From NCBI RefSeq assembly GCF_963924675.1, contig NC_089220.1:82215168-82279167 (forward strand): a stretch of 64,000 nt of DNA, in the 5' to 3' direction. Of this stretch, positions 11,198 through 22,075 are shown in pieces. The stretch comes from Phocoena phocoena (taxonomy: Eukaryota; Chordata; Mammalia; Artiodactyla; Phocoenidae). A model generated the notes under the pieces. It was given only the letters and a program-made list of their open reading frames with translations. It was not told the DNA's origin and ran no database searches. Each line of letters begins with the position of its first letter. Position 1 is the first letter of the stretch. The translations under genes and the position numbers were made by a program.

Positions 11198-13880
11198 AAA
11201 AGCTGGTTCTTTGAGAAGATAAATAAAATTGATAAACCATTAGCCAGACTTTCAAGAAAAAAAGGGAGAAGACTCAAATCAATAGAATTAGAATGAAAAA
11301 GGAGAAGTAACAACTGACACTTTGGAATTCTGCAAATACAAAGGATCATGAGAGATTACTACAGGCAACTATATGCCAATAAAATGGACAACCTGGAAGA
11401 AATGGACAAATTCTTAGAAATGCACAACGTTCCGAGACTGAACCAGGAAGAAATAGAAAATATGAACAGACCAATCACAAGCACTGAAATTGAAAGTGTG
11501 ATTAAAAATCTTCCAACAAACAAAAGCCCAGGACCAGATGGCTTCACAGGTGAATTCTATCAAACATTTAGAGAAGAGCTAACACCTATCCCTCTCAAAC
11601 TCTTCAAAAATATAGCAGAGGGAGGAACCCTCCCAAACTCATTCTATGAGGCCACCATCACCCTGAAACCAAAACCAGACAAAAATGTCACAAAGAAAGA
11701 AAACTACAGGACAATATCACTGATGAACATAGATGCAAAAATCCTCAACAAAATACTAGAAAACAGAATCCAACAGCACAATAAAAGGATCATACACCAT
11801 GATCAAGTGGGGTTTATCCCAGGAATGCAAGGATTCTTCAATATATGCAAATCAATCAACATGATACACCATATTAACAAATTGAAGGAGAAAAAGCATA
11901 TGATCATCTCAATTGATGCAGAGAAATCTTTTGAGAAAATTCAACAACCGTTTATGATAAAAACCCACCAGAAAGTAGGCATAGAGGGAACTTTCCTCAA
12001 CATAATAAAGGCCATATATGACAAACCCGCAGCGAACATCATTCTAAATGGTGAAAAAGTGAAACCATTTCCACAAAGATCAGCAACAAGACAAGGTTGC
12101 CCACTTTCAGCACTATTATTCAACCTAGTTTTGGAAGTTTTAGCCACAGCAATCAGAGAAGAAAAAGAAATAAAAGGAATCCAAATTGGAAAAGAAGAGC
12201 TAAAGCTGTCACTGTTTGCAGATGACATGATACTATACATAGAGAAACCTAAAGATGCTATCAGAAAACTACTAGAGCTAATCAGTGAATTTGGTAATTA
12301 ATGCACAGAAATCTCTTGCATTCCTATACACTAATGACGAAAAATCTGAAATTTAAATTAAGAAAACACTCCCATTTACCATTGCAACAAAAAGAATAAA
12401 ATACCTAGGAATAAACCTACCTAAGGAGCCGAAGACCTGTATGCAGAAAATTATAAGACACTGACGAAAGAAATTAAAGTTGATACATATAGCTGGAGAA
12501 ATATACCATGTTCTTGGATTGGAAGAATCAACATTGTGAAAATGACTCTACTACCCGAAGCCATCTACAGATCCAGTGCAATCCCTGTCAAACTCCCAAT
12601 GGCATTTTTCACAGAACTAGAACAAAAAATTTCACAATTTGTATGGAAACACAAAAGACCCTGAATAGCCAAAGCAATCTTGAGAACGAAAAACGGAGCT
12701 GGAGGAATCAGGCTCCCTGACTTCAGACTATACTACAAAGCTACAGTAATCAAGACAGTATGGTACTGGCACAAAAACAGAAATATAGATGAATGGAACA
12801 GGATAGAAAGCCCAGAGATAAACGCACGCACATATGGTCACCTTATCTTTGATAAAGGAGGCAAGAATATACAGTGGAGAAAAGACAGCCTCTTCAATAA
12901 GTGATGCTGGAAAAACTGGACAGCTACATGTAAAAGAATGAAATTACAACACTCCCTAACACCATACATAAGGCCAGACACCATCAAACTCTTAGAGGAA
13001 AACACAGGCAGAACACTCTATGACATAAATCACAGCAAGATCCTTTTTGACCCACCTCCTAGAGAAATGGAAATAAAAACAAAAATAAACAAATGGGACC
13101 TAATGAAACTTAAAAGCTTTTACACAGCAAAGGAAACCATAAAGAAGACGACAACCCTCAGAATGGGAGAAAATATTTGCAAATGAAGCAACTGACAAAG
13201 GATTAATCTCCAAAATTTACAAGCAGCTCATGCAGCTCAATATCAGAAAAACAAACAACCCAATCCAAATCTGGGCAGAAGACCTAAACAGACATTTCTC
13301 CAAAGAAGTCATACAGATTGCCAACAAACACATGAAAGGATGCTCAACATCATTAATCATTAGAGAAATGCAAATCAAAACTACAATGAGATATCATCTC
13401 ACACCGGTCAGAATGGCCATCATCAAAGAATCTACAAACAATAAATGCTGGAGAGGGTGTGGAGAAAAGGGAACCCTTTTGCACTGTTTGTGGGAATATA
13501 ATTTGATACAGCCTCTATGGAGAACAGTATGGAGGTTCCTCAAAAAACTAAAAATAGAAGTACCATGCAACCCAGCAATCCCACTACTGGGCATATACCC
13601 TGAGAAAACCATAATTCAAAAAGACACATACACCCCAATGTTCATTGCAGCACTATTTACAATAGCCACGTCATGGAAGCAACCTAAATGCCCATCGACA
13701 GATGAATGGATAAAGAAGATGTGGCACATATATACAATGGAATATTACTCAGCCATAAAAAGGAACAAAATTGAGTTATTTGTAGTGAGATGGATGGACC
13801 TAGAGACTGTCATACAGAGTGAAGTAAGTCAGAAAGAGAAAAACAAATACTGTATGCTAACACATATATATGGAATCTAA
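11198..13880 (+). pseudogene. L1 ORF2 remnant (reverse transcriptase to C-terminus)
   Basis: ORF2 normally encodes an endonuclease-reverse transcriptase that makes L1 cDNA at nicked chromosomal DNA. Here a 317-codon stretch (11348-12301) remains open. It holds the thumb-proximal '[19 protein letters not shown]' block near residue 55 and the catalytic FADD box at about residues 290-293. The frame is closed just after it by a stop at 12299-12301, with sequence missing at the VAGYK-type position. It then continues in shifted pieces (12508-12720, 12680-12904, 12938-13186, 13230-13880), and a block appears deleted near 12968 between the LTPY and RPDT segments. The last piece keeps CWRGC and the following His-Cys, but the final cysteine of the usual C-x3-C-x7-H-x4-C motif is a tyrosine. 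Upstream of 11348 an in-frame stop also occurs. Non-functional. Confidence 0.95.
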
Positions 13881-14262
13881 AAAAAAAAAAGAAGAAAAAA
13901 AATGGTCAGAAGAACCTAGGGGGAAGATGGGAATAAAGACACAGACCTACTAGAGAATGGACTTGAGGATACATGGAGGGGGAAGGGTAAACTGGGACAA
14001 AGTGAGAGAGTGGCATGGCTATATATACACTACCAAATGTAAAATAGATAGCTAGTGGGAAGCAGCCGCATAGCACAGGGAGATCAGCTCGGTGCTTTTT
14101 AACCACCTAGAGGGGTGGGATAGGGAGGGTAGGAGAGAGGGAGATGCAAGAGGGAAGAGATATTGGTACATATGTATATGTATAACTGATTCACTTTGTT
14201 ATAAAGCAGAAACTGACACACCATTGTAAAGCAATTATACTCTAATAAAGATTAAAAAAAAA
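11198..14262 (+). mobile_element. L1 LINE, 5'-truncated, 3.07 kb
   Basis: A single insertion bounded by a perfect 15-bp duplication. It begins inside ORF2, between the endonuclease and reverse transcriptase parts, so the promoter, ORF1 and the endonuclease domain are absent. It runs through the reverse transcriptase region, the cysteine-rich C-terminus (ORF2 stop at about 13880), a ~370-bp 3' UTR with the tagtgggaagcagccgcata and agggagatcagctcggtgc blocks, and an A-tail after a taataaagatt signal. Perfect duplication and recognisable coding over nearly the full length suggest a fairly recent event. It cannot move by itself: it lacks the 5' half and ORF2 is broken. Confidence 0.97.
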
Positions 14263-14277
14263 AAAAGAATTAGCCCA
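14263..14277 (+). repeat. target-site duplication, 3' copy
   Basis: AAAAGAATTAGCCCA, perfect match to 11183-11197, immediately after the L1 A-tail. Confidence 0.93.
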
Positions 14278-15304
14278 GCTCTGGCAGAGGGCAACACATA
14301 TTTGGAGATCTCCTTTATGTCATGAAACGTTTCCTGCTAAACTGGATTCAGTTGACTTGGATGAAAACAAGTTCACAGGGCTTGAAAATTTGCCCAGGAA
14401 GCTGTAAACAGTGGGAAGCACCAAGTGGAATGCATGCTTCCAAACTTGGGGGTGTTGGGTTATGTGGCACCAGTTGGGTGAGGGAAGGGTCATGTCCATT
14501 TAAAGGAATCGTGGAGGTTCTGGAAGAGGCTGCCGGTGTCATTTACTAATTTCATTGCAAGCACCGCCTTGTGCCAGTACCAACTAATGCAGAGAGGGAC
14601 TGGAGAGCACGGGACACCACGTAGGTGCTCAGAGGGAATTTGGGCCCCGGCTCGGGCTCCTTCCCAGGGGGCAGACATCCACAATGGTGGATAGAGCCTG
14701 CTGGAGGAGCGCCAAGGCAAAATGAGGCCACTGGGCAGGCACTTGTCACAGCATTAAAAAGGAACAAAGGGGCCAAGTTTAATGGCATTATTACCCCAGA
14801 CAGACAGAGTTCGGGCATTCCCTTCCTGAAGAATATGTGCAGCATTTTGGTGGCAACTCCAAAATGGCACCAGAGGACAGAGTTTTGTGGATGATACATT
14901 AAAAAAAGAAGCTGTTATAATTGAAAACCAAAAGTTCCATCCCCAAATTGAAAAATATCACCCTGCTCTATTCTTACAGCAAGTGTATAGAGAACCTAGG
15001 ATGGTGTGAATTCAGAATTTGAGTGATGGAAGGGAAGCATTAGAAAATTAACTGACTGTTCTAAACAATTCTGATGAATGAAAAATGAGAATGGTCTTAA
15101 TAAGGAGTCTTTTCCATAGGGTCTAATGTATAGCCTCACACAAAACAGGCATCGACAAATCATTGTATATGGTCAATGTACTTTTTAACAAATAACTGCA
15201 TGGATAAAAGGCCTCAGTTTGGGGAGGCTCTCTCTTTAGGAGCTGGTTTTCTCCCTCCTCTAAAGAGATATATGAGCAAGAGGAATGCAGAATGACGGAT
15301 ATAT
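14278..15304. other. unassigned sequence
   Basis: No repeat recognised. Overlapping open frames on both strands around 14320-14900 (up to 115 codons, minus) contradict one another and show no known domain; not called. Confidence 0.35.
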
Positions 15305-15800
15305 AGGTTAGTTCATTCATTCATTAACACACATTTATTAAACACCGATTGTATACTTGGCACCATTCTAGTCACTGAAGATAAAGAGATGAACACCAAA
15401 AGGTCCCTGACCTGACAGAATATGCATTCTAGTGAGAAAAACAAGTAATTTTTTAAAAAGCACATATCTAACATATGTTGACCAGCTTTAAGGGTTTAGA
15501 GAAAAAAATAAGGCTGAGTCTGGAGATAATGAGTGATTAGCATGGAGAGGCATTTTCATGGGGTGAACAGGAAAGGTGATCAGTTGGGATTAGGATCAGA
15601 AGATGACATTTGAGGGAAAAATCAAAATGAGGACGTGACCATGGAGAGATCTGGGTAAACAGTGTTCCCAGCGGAGAAAATATCAAGGTACAGGCCAAGG
15701 GGCAGGACAGAGCTTGGCATGTTCCCTGCAAGAGCTCTGGGCTGGCTGAGTGGAGTGTGGGAGGGAGAGAGCGGAGGAGGTGAAGCTGGAGAGGCCAGCC
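15305..15800 (-). repeat. L2 LINE, long 3' segment
   Basis: Inverted L2 terminus (ttcattcattcattaacaca, ttattaaacaccgattgtat, ttggcaccattctagtcact) is followed by catttgagggaaaaatcaa, ggacagagcttggcatgttc and a gggagggagagagcggagga tail, all in reverse L2 order over about 500 bp. Confidence 0.6.
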
Positions 15801-16693
15801 GGGACCGACCCTGCAGAGGCAGGGCTGGCTACAAAATTTAGAAGGCCCAGTACAAAATGCAAATGCAGGGTCCTTTATTTGAAGAGCAGTAAAAAAAAAA
15901 AAAAAAAAACGATTTTATAAGTACTAAAATATAAACCTTTTTCCTTTCTTTCACCGTCTTTCTCAACCCCTCATGGTGATTTTATTTGCTATTTATATTC
16001 CACTTTCTTGGCTGTGGGGATCCTCAGGGGTGACTGCAGACCTTCAGAGGTGCCTGGGGTTGCTGCCCTGCTACTCAGTATGCACAAGGCCCACTGGCTG
16101 TACGGTTCCTTCTCCTGCCAACCATGGGACTACCAATATGCCCTATCCTGGCTGGGGGAGGGGAAGTCAGAAGTCAGTCTCCCCTTCCCATGGAATCACT
16201 CCATGGTGGATGGATGGCCCCAAAATTTGGCAACTGCTGTTTTGGGACATGCCTGGTACCTGAATAAGGGGTGAGTGAGAGGCTTGCCCCACTGCCCACC
16301 ACCCCCATCACCACCTATCATCTGTCAAAATGCTGTGGATGCTCGCCCAGTCCAGGACTTGCTGGGGGGTGTCGAGGGTCATGGCACAATGCGGGACTCT
16401 CACTGGCAAGCCTGACACCTGACCTGGTCACCACCCTGGGTGTAAGGCATCAGCGGTCATGTGTCAGGGGTGGGAGTAGGAGGCCAGTGGGGCCTGGGAC
16501 ACCAAGGAATAGGGATTGGGCAGCCAAAACCAATCCTGGGGGGGCAGGGAAGTGATGGGAGGTAGGATTCTGCATGAGTTGAGGCTCCCAGCCCTGAGCA
16601 CAAGTTCCACTGTCTCACTGATCCTCACTTACAAAATTCAAATTCAAAGATAAAATTATTAATATTTCAAGACATCAGCAGCAGAGCACTGAA
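15801..16693. other. unassigned sequence with internal A19 run
   Basis: Holds an A19 run at 15891-15909 and short overlapping open frames. The stretches at about 15830-15890 (aaggcccagtacaaaatgca) and 16630-16693 look like parts of one old interspersed repeat of unresolved family, but I cannot name it. Confidence 0.3.
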
Positions 16694-16711
16694 TCCCAAG
16701 TGTAGGACCTA
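16694..16711 (+). repeat. target-site duplication, 5' copy
   Basis: TCCCAAGTGTAGGACCTA; 17 of 18 bases identical to 17749-17766. Defines the left edge of the L1 that follows. Confidence 0.85.
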
Positions 16712-16741
16712 AATAGACATGTCTCCAAAGAAGACAGGCAG

Positions 16742-17308
16742 ATGGTCAAGAGGCACATGAAAAGCTACTCAACATCGCTAATTATTAGAGAAATGCAAAT
16801 CAAAACTACAATGAGGTATCACCTCACACCAGTTAGAATGGGCATCATCAGAAAATCTACAAACAACAAATGCTGGAGAGGGTGTGGAGAAAAGGGAACC
16901 CTCCTACACTATTGGTGGGAATGTAAACTGGTGCAGCCACTATGGAGAACAGTATGGAGGTTCCTTAAAAAACTAAAAATAGAGTTACCATATAATCTAG
17001 CAATCCTACTCCTGGGCATATATCTGGAGAAAACTATAATTCAAAAAGATACATGCACCCCAATGTTCATTGCAGCACTATTTACAATAGCCAAGGCATG
17101 GAAACAACCTAAATGTCCATTGACAGATGAATGGATAAAGAAGATGTGGTATATGAATACGATGGAATATTACTCAGCCATAAAAAGGAATGAAATAATG
17201 CCATTTGCAGCAACATGGATGGACCTAGAGATTATCATACTAAGTGAAGTCAGAAATAGAAAGACAAATACCATACGATATCACTTATATGTGGAATCTA
17301 AAATATGA
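16742..17308 (+). pseudogene. L1 ORF2 C-terminal remnant
   Basis: A 188-codon open stretch encodes the ORF2 C-terminus. Visible landmarks are the [27 protein letters not shown] segment at the start, [19 protein letters not shown] near residues 40-58 with all three cysteines and the histidine of the C-x3-C-x7-H-x4-C pattern, and the [10 protein letters not shown] and [11 protein letters not shown] blocks. No reverse transcriptase core is present, so it is an inert fragment. It starts mid-protein because the element is 5'-truncated; the Met is internal and not a real start. Confidence 0.93.
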
Positions 17309-17547
17309 CACAAATGAACTTATCTATGTAACAGAAACAGACTCACAAACAGAGAGAACACACACGTGGTTGCCAAGGTGGGGAGGAGGGTTGGGGGAAG
17401 GATGGAGGGGGAGTTTGGGATTAGCAGATGCAAACTAGTATATATAGAATGCATAAATAAAAAGGTCCTACTGTATAGAACAGGGAACTATATTTAATAT
17501 CTTGTGATAAACCATAATGGAAAAGAAAATAAAAATGAATATATATA

Positions 17548-17668
17548 CTGGGTTGGCCAAAAAGTTTGTTTGGTTAGTGAATATGTTGTTCAACAAGGTT
17601 CTTGGTGAAAATGAAAAGTGTGTCTTTTATTTTTACTTAAAACCGAGCACACTTTTTGGCCTATTCAG
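17548..17668 (+). mobile_element. mariner-type MITE inside L1
   Basis: Starts CTGGGTTGGCCAAAAAGT and ends ACTTTTTGGCCTATTCAG, imperfect terminal inverted repeats of the ruminant/cetacean mariner family, flanked by TA (17546-17547 and 17669-17670). About 121 bp, with no transposase frame; an internally deleted derivative. It interrupts the L1 3' UTR, so it arrived after that L1. Confidence 0.88.
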
Positions 17669-17748
17669 TATATATGTATAACTGACTCTGTTGTACAGCA
17701 GAAATTAACACAACATCGTAAATCAACTATATTTTCAATAAAGAAAAG

Positions 17749-17766
17749 TCCCAAGTGCAGGACCTA
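17749..17766 (+). repeat. target-site duplication, 3' copy
   Basis: TCCCAAGTGCAGGACCTA, one substitution from 16694-16711. Confidence 0.85.
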
Positions 17767-18025
17767 TGTACTACGGTAAAGATTCCGATCTTTATTCTGA
17801 ATGAGATAGACTGGCTGGGAGTGGGTGGTTGGCAGCAGTGGCAGGAAATATCCCACTAATGTTTTACAGCGACTGTTCCAGCAGCCCTGTGAAGGAAGAA
17901 AGGCACAGAGGGAAACGCGGAACAGGAGGTGAGGTGGCTTGATTCCAACAGCACTGCTGGAGGTAGTGAGAGGTAGTCACATTCCAGATTTATTTTGTAG
18001 GAAGAGCAACTTTTAGGTTAGTTTT

Positions 18026-18232
18026 TTTTTGTTTGTTTGCGGTACGCGGGCCTCTTACTGTTGTAGCCTCTCCCGATGCAGAGCACAGGCTCCGGACGCG
18101 CAGGCCCAGTGGCCATAGCTCACGGGCCCAGCCGCTCCGCGGTATGTGGGATCTTCCCAGACCGGGGCCCGAACCCGTGTCCCCTGCATCGGCAGGCGGA
18201 CTCCCAACCACTGCGCCACCAGGGAAGCCCCC
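18026..18232 (-). mobile_element. CHR SINE, short form
   Basis: Reverse short-form copy with an interrupted T/G tail (ttttgtttgtttgcggtacg) and the ccaccagggaagccccc end. Perfect duplication TTAGGTTAGTTTT (18013-18025 and 18233-18245). The overlapping open frames over it are SINE artefacts. Confidence 0.94.
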
Positions 18233-18245
18233 TTAGGTTAGTTTT

Positions 18246-19105
18246 AAGGAAACTTTTGGATAAACTGCTAGATTTGGGGGAGTATTTATTATAGACTTGA
18301 GGGCAGGAACCACTGATAAATACTTCCATAGGTACAGCCATGATGGTGAATAATCAAATCTTTTCCAAACTGAAAACCCTACAAAATAGAGTCATGGTAC
18401 AAAGAAGACAATTATTTCAAAATAGCAAGTTTAGAATATTTTCTTTATGTTCATTACTAAATAAGTAAGTGATCTTAAGCACTAAGATCAAGTGCTATAT
18501 GTAAAGCACAACTTCAGGATGAAAGTAACAAGTAAATTAAAACAAAAAGAAAAATAACCTGATCCCAGTCTCACGGCTCAAGGAGAAAATGTTTTTGGTG
18601 TATGTTAACCAGGATGGGTGGTACCCAGTTCTTCAATCTTATGCCAGGATCTCTGAGCACTTGGGCAGGAAATGTGTACTCATTAGTTTGGGTCTGGGGC
18701 ATCCCAGCCTGAAATCCCAGCTCTGACCCAGCTATGTCTCTGATCCCTGGTGGAGCTGTTGTTGAGATGCTGATCTTTGCACAAATAGTACCCCAGAATG
18801 CTGAGACTATGCCTGTGCCAGCTCCCTGTAGGAGCCTTCTCTTCTGTCTGGTTTTGACTCTTTGCAGGACGTCCTCCTTTCTGTCTCATAATTGCCTTCC
18901 CTTACTCCTCACGCTGAAAGGGATCACTTGCGGTTCCATTTTCTGGGACGGGATAATAATCAACTCATATTTTTGAAGGTACTTTCACAAACATGATTTA
19001 ATTCCCATTAACATTTCCCATTAATGTGAACTCTCCTGACATAATGGGCTATCTTGGTCACTTTTTTTTGGAGAGGGGGATGGGGGTGAATATTGGAAGG
19101 GGATT
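18246..19105. other. unassigned sequence
   Basis: No repeat or exon recognised; short open frames only (80 codons or fewer). Confidence 0.4.
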
Positions 19106-19117
19106 CAGTTGCTTTTC

Positions 19118-19390
19118 TTTTAAATTATTATTTATTTTTGGCTGCATTGGGTCTTCGTTGTTGCACATGGGCTTTCTCTAGTTGCAGCGAGTGGGGGCTA
19201 CTCTTGTTGTGGAGCATGGGCTCTAGGTGCACGGGCTTCAGTAGTTGTGACATGCAGGCTCAGCAGTTGTGGCTCGCAGGCTCTAGAGTGCAGGCTCAGT
19301 AGTTGTGGCGCACGGGCTTAGTTGCTCCACGGCACGTGGGATCTTCCTGGACCAGGGCTCGAACCCATGTCCCCTGCATTGGCAGGCGGC
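19118..19390 (-). mobile_element. CHR SINE, long form, 5'-truncated
   Basis: Reverse long-form copy: attatttatttttggctgc tail junction, repeated gtagttgtggcgcacgggct motifs, then tcgaacccatgtcccctgca in the tRNA-derived region. It stops at ggcaggcggc, lacking the last ~30 bp (the SINE 5' end). Duplication cagttgcttttc (19106-19117) against cagttgcctttc (19391-19402), one mismatch. Confidence 0.9.
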
Positions 19391-19402
19391 CAGTTGCCTT
19401 TC

Positions 19403-20844
19403 AAAATCTCACATGGCCAAAGTTATTACATGATAGTTAATGAGAAAAGAGTCAATTTTTTTTTTTTTTTAAAAAGGAAGTGGTAAGAAACACCATCATA
19501 GATGAAGTTTGTATGCTTCGGCTTGTTCACCTAAATAATCAGAACTATAGAGTCAAAAATGTGTTCTTCATTTCCAAGTCAAGGATGCTGCTAAGATATA
19601 AATGGTGCACTGTGGTGGCAGAGAGACGGTTTCCACTATTTCTTCTCTTTGCAAGAAAATATTTGAGGTGGTACAAGGGGCCAACCATACATTCTGTAGA
19701 CCTAGATCTGTCAGGTCCTGTACTTGTCATTTTTCAACTTCTCTTCAGGGGGTATAATATGGTTCTGCAAAGGTACTATTTATTTCTTTTCTCAAATGTT
19801 AAATCCCAGGTTTTGTACTTTGGGTCTTTTCAAAACTTGACATTACTGAATTAATATTTCTTTTCCTGGTGTTAGAATAATGAGTGTTAGTGTAGTTTCA
19901 ACCCACCAGCTTGTTTTCCTTGTGATGCCCCTGAGGAGAGGCGTCGTGGGAGCTGCCTGTGGTCTGTGGTCACAGTCAAAACTGTACAAAGTAGCATATT
20001 GTCTGAGTGTGCGGATAAATCCAAACTCAGGACTTGCCCTGTCAGCCTGCGGAGACGTGGTCGGCATCACAGCCTGGTGTCTTTCTGGGGAACTCAGACT
20101 AGTTTCCGTGGCAAAGGAGCTGTGTCATTAACTGCTAGGGTGTTCCTATGTTACTAACATTTTCATATATGTAAAAAGCACTGAAGCATTTTGTATTATT
20201 TTAAAGGGATTATCCACTGGTTATTTTAGTGTAGAAAAGTCAATATATCTGAAAATAACCATTATGACTTGTGTTATTAATTGAAGATAACTTCTTCTTG
20301 CATTAAGAAGATGGATCTCTAATTGCCAAGTATGAAAGGCTCAGAGGGGATTTTGACAATGCAATCTTTCTCAATACATCTTACACTGACATCAGAATAA
20401 GATGTCATTGGCTACTGAAGAACAGTCACTTAGGAAGTGGAATCCCACTTCTCCGTCAGCATAAAGAGATTACAGAAGATGATAATCCAATGCAAAATTC
20501 TAGAGAAGGTGTTCCCTGTCCTGCTCTTGGGTAGTAGGAGGCTTGGGGATTCTTCTAGCACCTCTTTGCTGAGATTCCCCTAGCCTCCTACCACAACCAT
20601 GCTATATTGGCGGGGTACAGGGGAAATATAGGACCTTGTTCACTTTCCCAGGACCCACTCAGGAAGCAAACACAGGTTCTGAATCTGGACTTTCAAACCA
20701 GTGTTGTCTTGGGGAGAGGACAGAGCGAAGGCCCCTCTCCCTAGGGACATACTATGTCCAAACACTGCCTCTTCATCTCTTTCCTTTCTGTCCACTCTGA
20801 GGAACCCCTATCAAGTCTAGAACAAGAAAGAAAGCTCTTCTATT
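19403..20844. other. unassigned sequence, includes a 124-codon open frame
   Basis: The frame at 19480-19854 (plus) is the longest here outside L1 and L2. Its translation is rich in Leu, Phe, Tyr and Arg and matches no family I know; AT-rich composition makes a chance frame likely. The rest of the stretch shows no repeat. Confidence 0.3.
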
Positions 20845-20857
20845 ATCATGCGTTCTT
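20845..20857 (+). repeat. target-site duplication, left copy
   Basis: ATCATGCGTTCTT, identical to 21550-21562. Confidence 0.9.
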
Positions 20858-21549
20858 TTTTCTTTTTTTAATAGAAGTACAATTTGATTTTATTGTTCGA
20901 TTTCTTTTTTTTTAACATCTTTATTGGAGTATAATTGCTTTACAATGGTGTGTTAGTTTCTGCTTTATAACAAAGTGAATCAGTTATACATATACAGATG
21001 TCCCCATATCTCTTCCCTCTTGCATCTCCCTCCCTCCCGCCCTCCCTATCCCACCCCTCTAGGTGGTCACAAAGCACCGAGCTGATCTCCCTGTGCTATG
21101 CGGGTGCTTCCCACTAGCTATCTATTTTACGTTTGGTAGTGTATATATGTCCATGCCACTCTCTCACTTTGTCACAGCTTACCCTTCCCCCTCCCTGTAT
21201 CCTCAAGTCCATTCTCTAGTAGGTCTGTGTCTTTATTCCTCTCTTGCCCCTATGTTCTTCATGACCTTTTTTTTTTTTTATAGATTCCATATATATGTGT
21301 TAGCACACGGTATTTGCTTTTCTCTTTCTGACTTACTTCACTCTGTATGACAGACTCTAGATCCATCCACCTCACTACAAATATCTCAATTCCATTTCTT
21401 TTTATGGCTGAGTAATATTCCATTGTATATATGTGCCACATCTTCTTTATCCATTCATCTGTTGATGGACACTTAGGTTGCTTCCATGTCCTGGCTATTG
21501 TAAATAGAGCTGCAATGAACATTTTGGTACATGACTCTTTTTGAATTAC
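20858..21549 (-). mobile_element. L1 LINE 3' end with probable 3' transduction
   Basis: Antisense L1, about 690 bp, bounded by a perfect 13-bp duplication. Read on the minus strand it holds the ORF2 C-terminus, the 3' UTR and the usual ccaataaagatg end, then a first A-run (about 20907-20915 on plus). About 35 bp of non-L1 sequence with its own AATAAA signal follows, and then a second A-rich tail reaching 20858. This is the signature of a transcript that read past the L1 poly(A) signal and carried downstream DNA with it. Confidence 0.92.
21259..21522 (-). pseudogene. L1 ORF2 C-terminal remnant
   Basis: An 87-codon open stretch that begins [18 protein letters not shown] and ends LTHIYGIYKKKK, corresponding to the last part of ORF2 past the cysteine motif. 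The Met is internal to ORF2. Inert. Confidence 0.92.
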
Positions 21550-21562
21550 ATCATGCGTTCTT
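21550..21562 (+). repeat. target-site duplication, right copy
   Basis: ATCATGCGTTCTT, perfect match to 20845-20857. Confidence 0.9.
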
Positions 21563-21884
21563 AAGAAATCTATTCAATCTGTGTTTTCCGTTGAGTATTT
21601 CAAAGCCTATTTTGAAACTTAAAAGCTAAAAGATGACTCTCTTATTCTTCTGAGATCTTACTGACATAGCTGACATCTAAAACAGGGGTGAAAATGATGT
21701 AGCAAAAAGAAAATACAGAGAAAGAAGAAAACAGGAAATAGTCTATGATTACCCCATTAGATACACAAGATGCCCATGCACTTCTAGGAGACAGCACCAC
21801 AGAATATGTGAACACAACTTGTACCTGTACAGCTAATTACTCACAGCATCATTTCTTCCCATTTGGTCTAATCTCATGTAATTA

Positions 21885-22075
21885 TAGATGTTTTACAGCT
21901 CAAAGAGCCTTTAAGGGTTTATCTAGGCCACACTGCTTTTCTTTTCTTTTTCAACAGATAGAAAACTGAAGATATAGAGGATAAGTGTAACATGCACATG
22001 GTCACACACACACATTTAGAGGCAGAGCCCACAGGAGAAGCCAGGTCCCTACACTTCTCTTAGTGGTTCTTTCAC
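21885..22075 (-). repeat. MIR-like ancient repeat
   Basis: gatgttttacagctcaaaga, gggtttatctaggccacact, agatagaaaactgaagatat, catggtcacacac, gaggcagagcccacaggaga follow a known ancient mammalian SINE-like order; the same family recurs at 44505-44670. Exact family unresolved. Confidence 0.42.

Larger units (their letters stand above)
16712..17748 (+). mobile_element. L1 LINE, 5'-truncated, carrying a mariner MITE
   Basis: Contains the ORF2 C-terminal coding region, a diverged 3' UTR with a different 3' end (gaacagggaactatatttaa, ttgtacagcagaaattaaca) from the 11-kb copy, and a decayed A-tail. The imperfect 18-bp duplication and eroded tail imply it is older than the 11.2-kb L1. A 121-bp mariner-type element is inserted in its 3' UTR. 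Confidence 0.93.

Noticed and set aside
19480..19854. 124-codon open frame as a small gene
   Set aside because: No domain, no splice context, AT-rich composition; a chance frame is the simplest reading.
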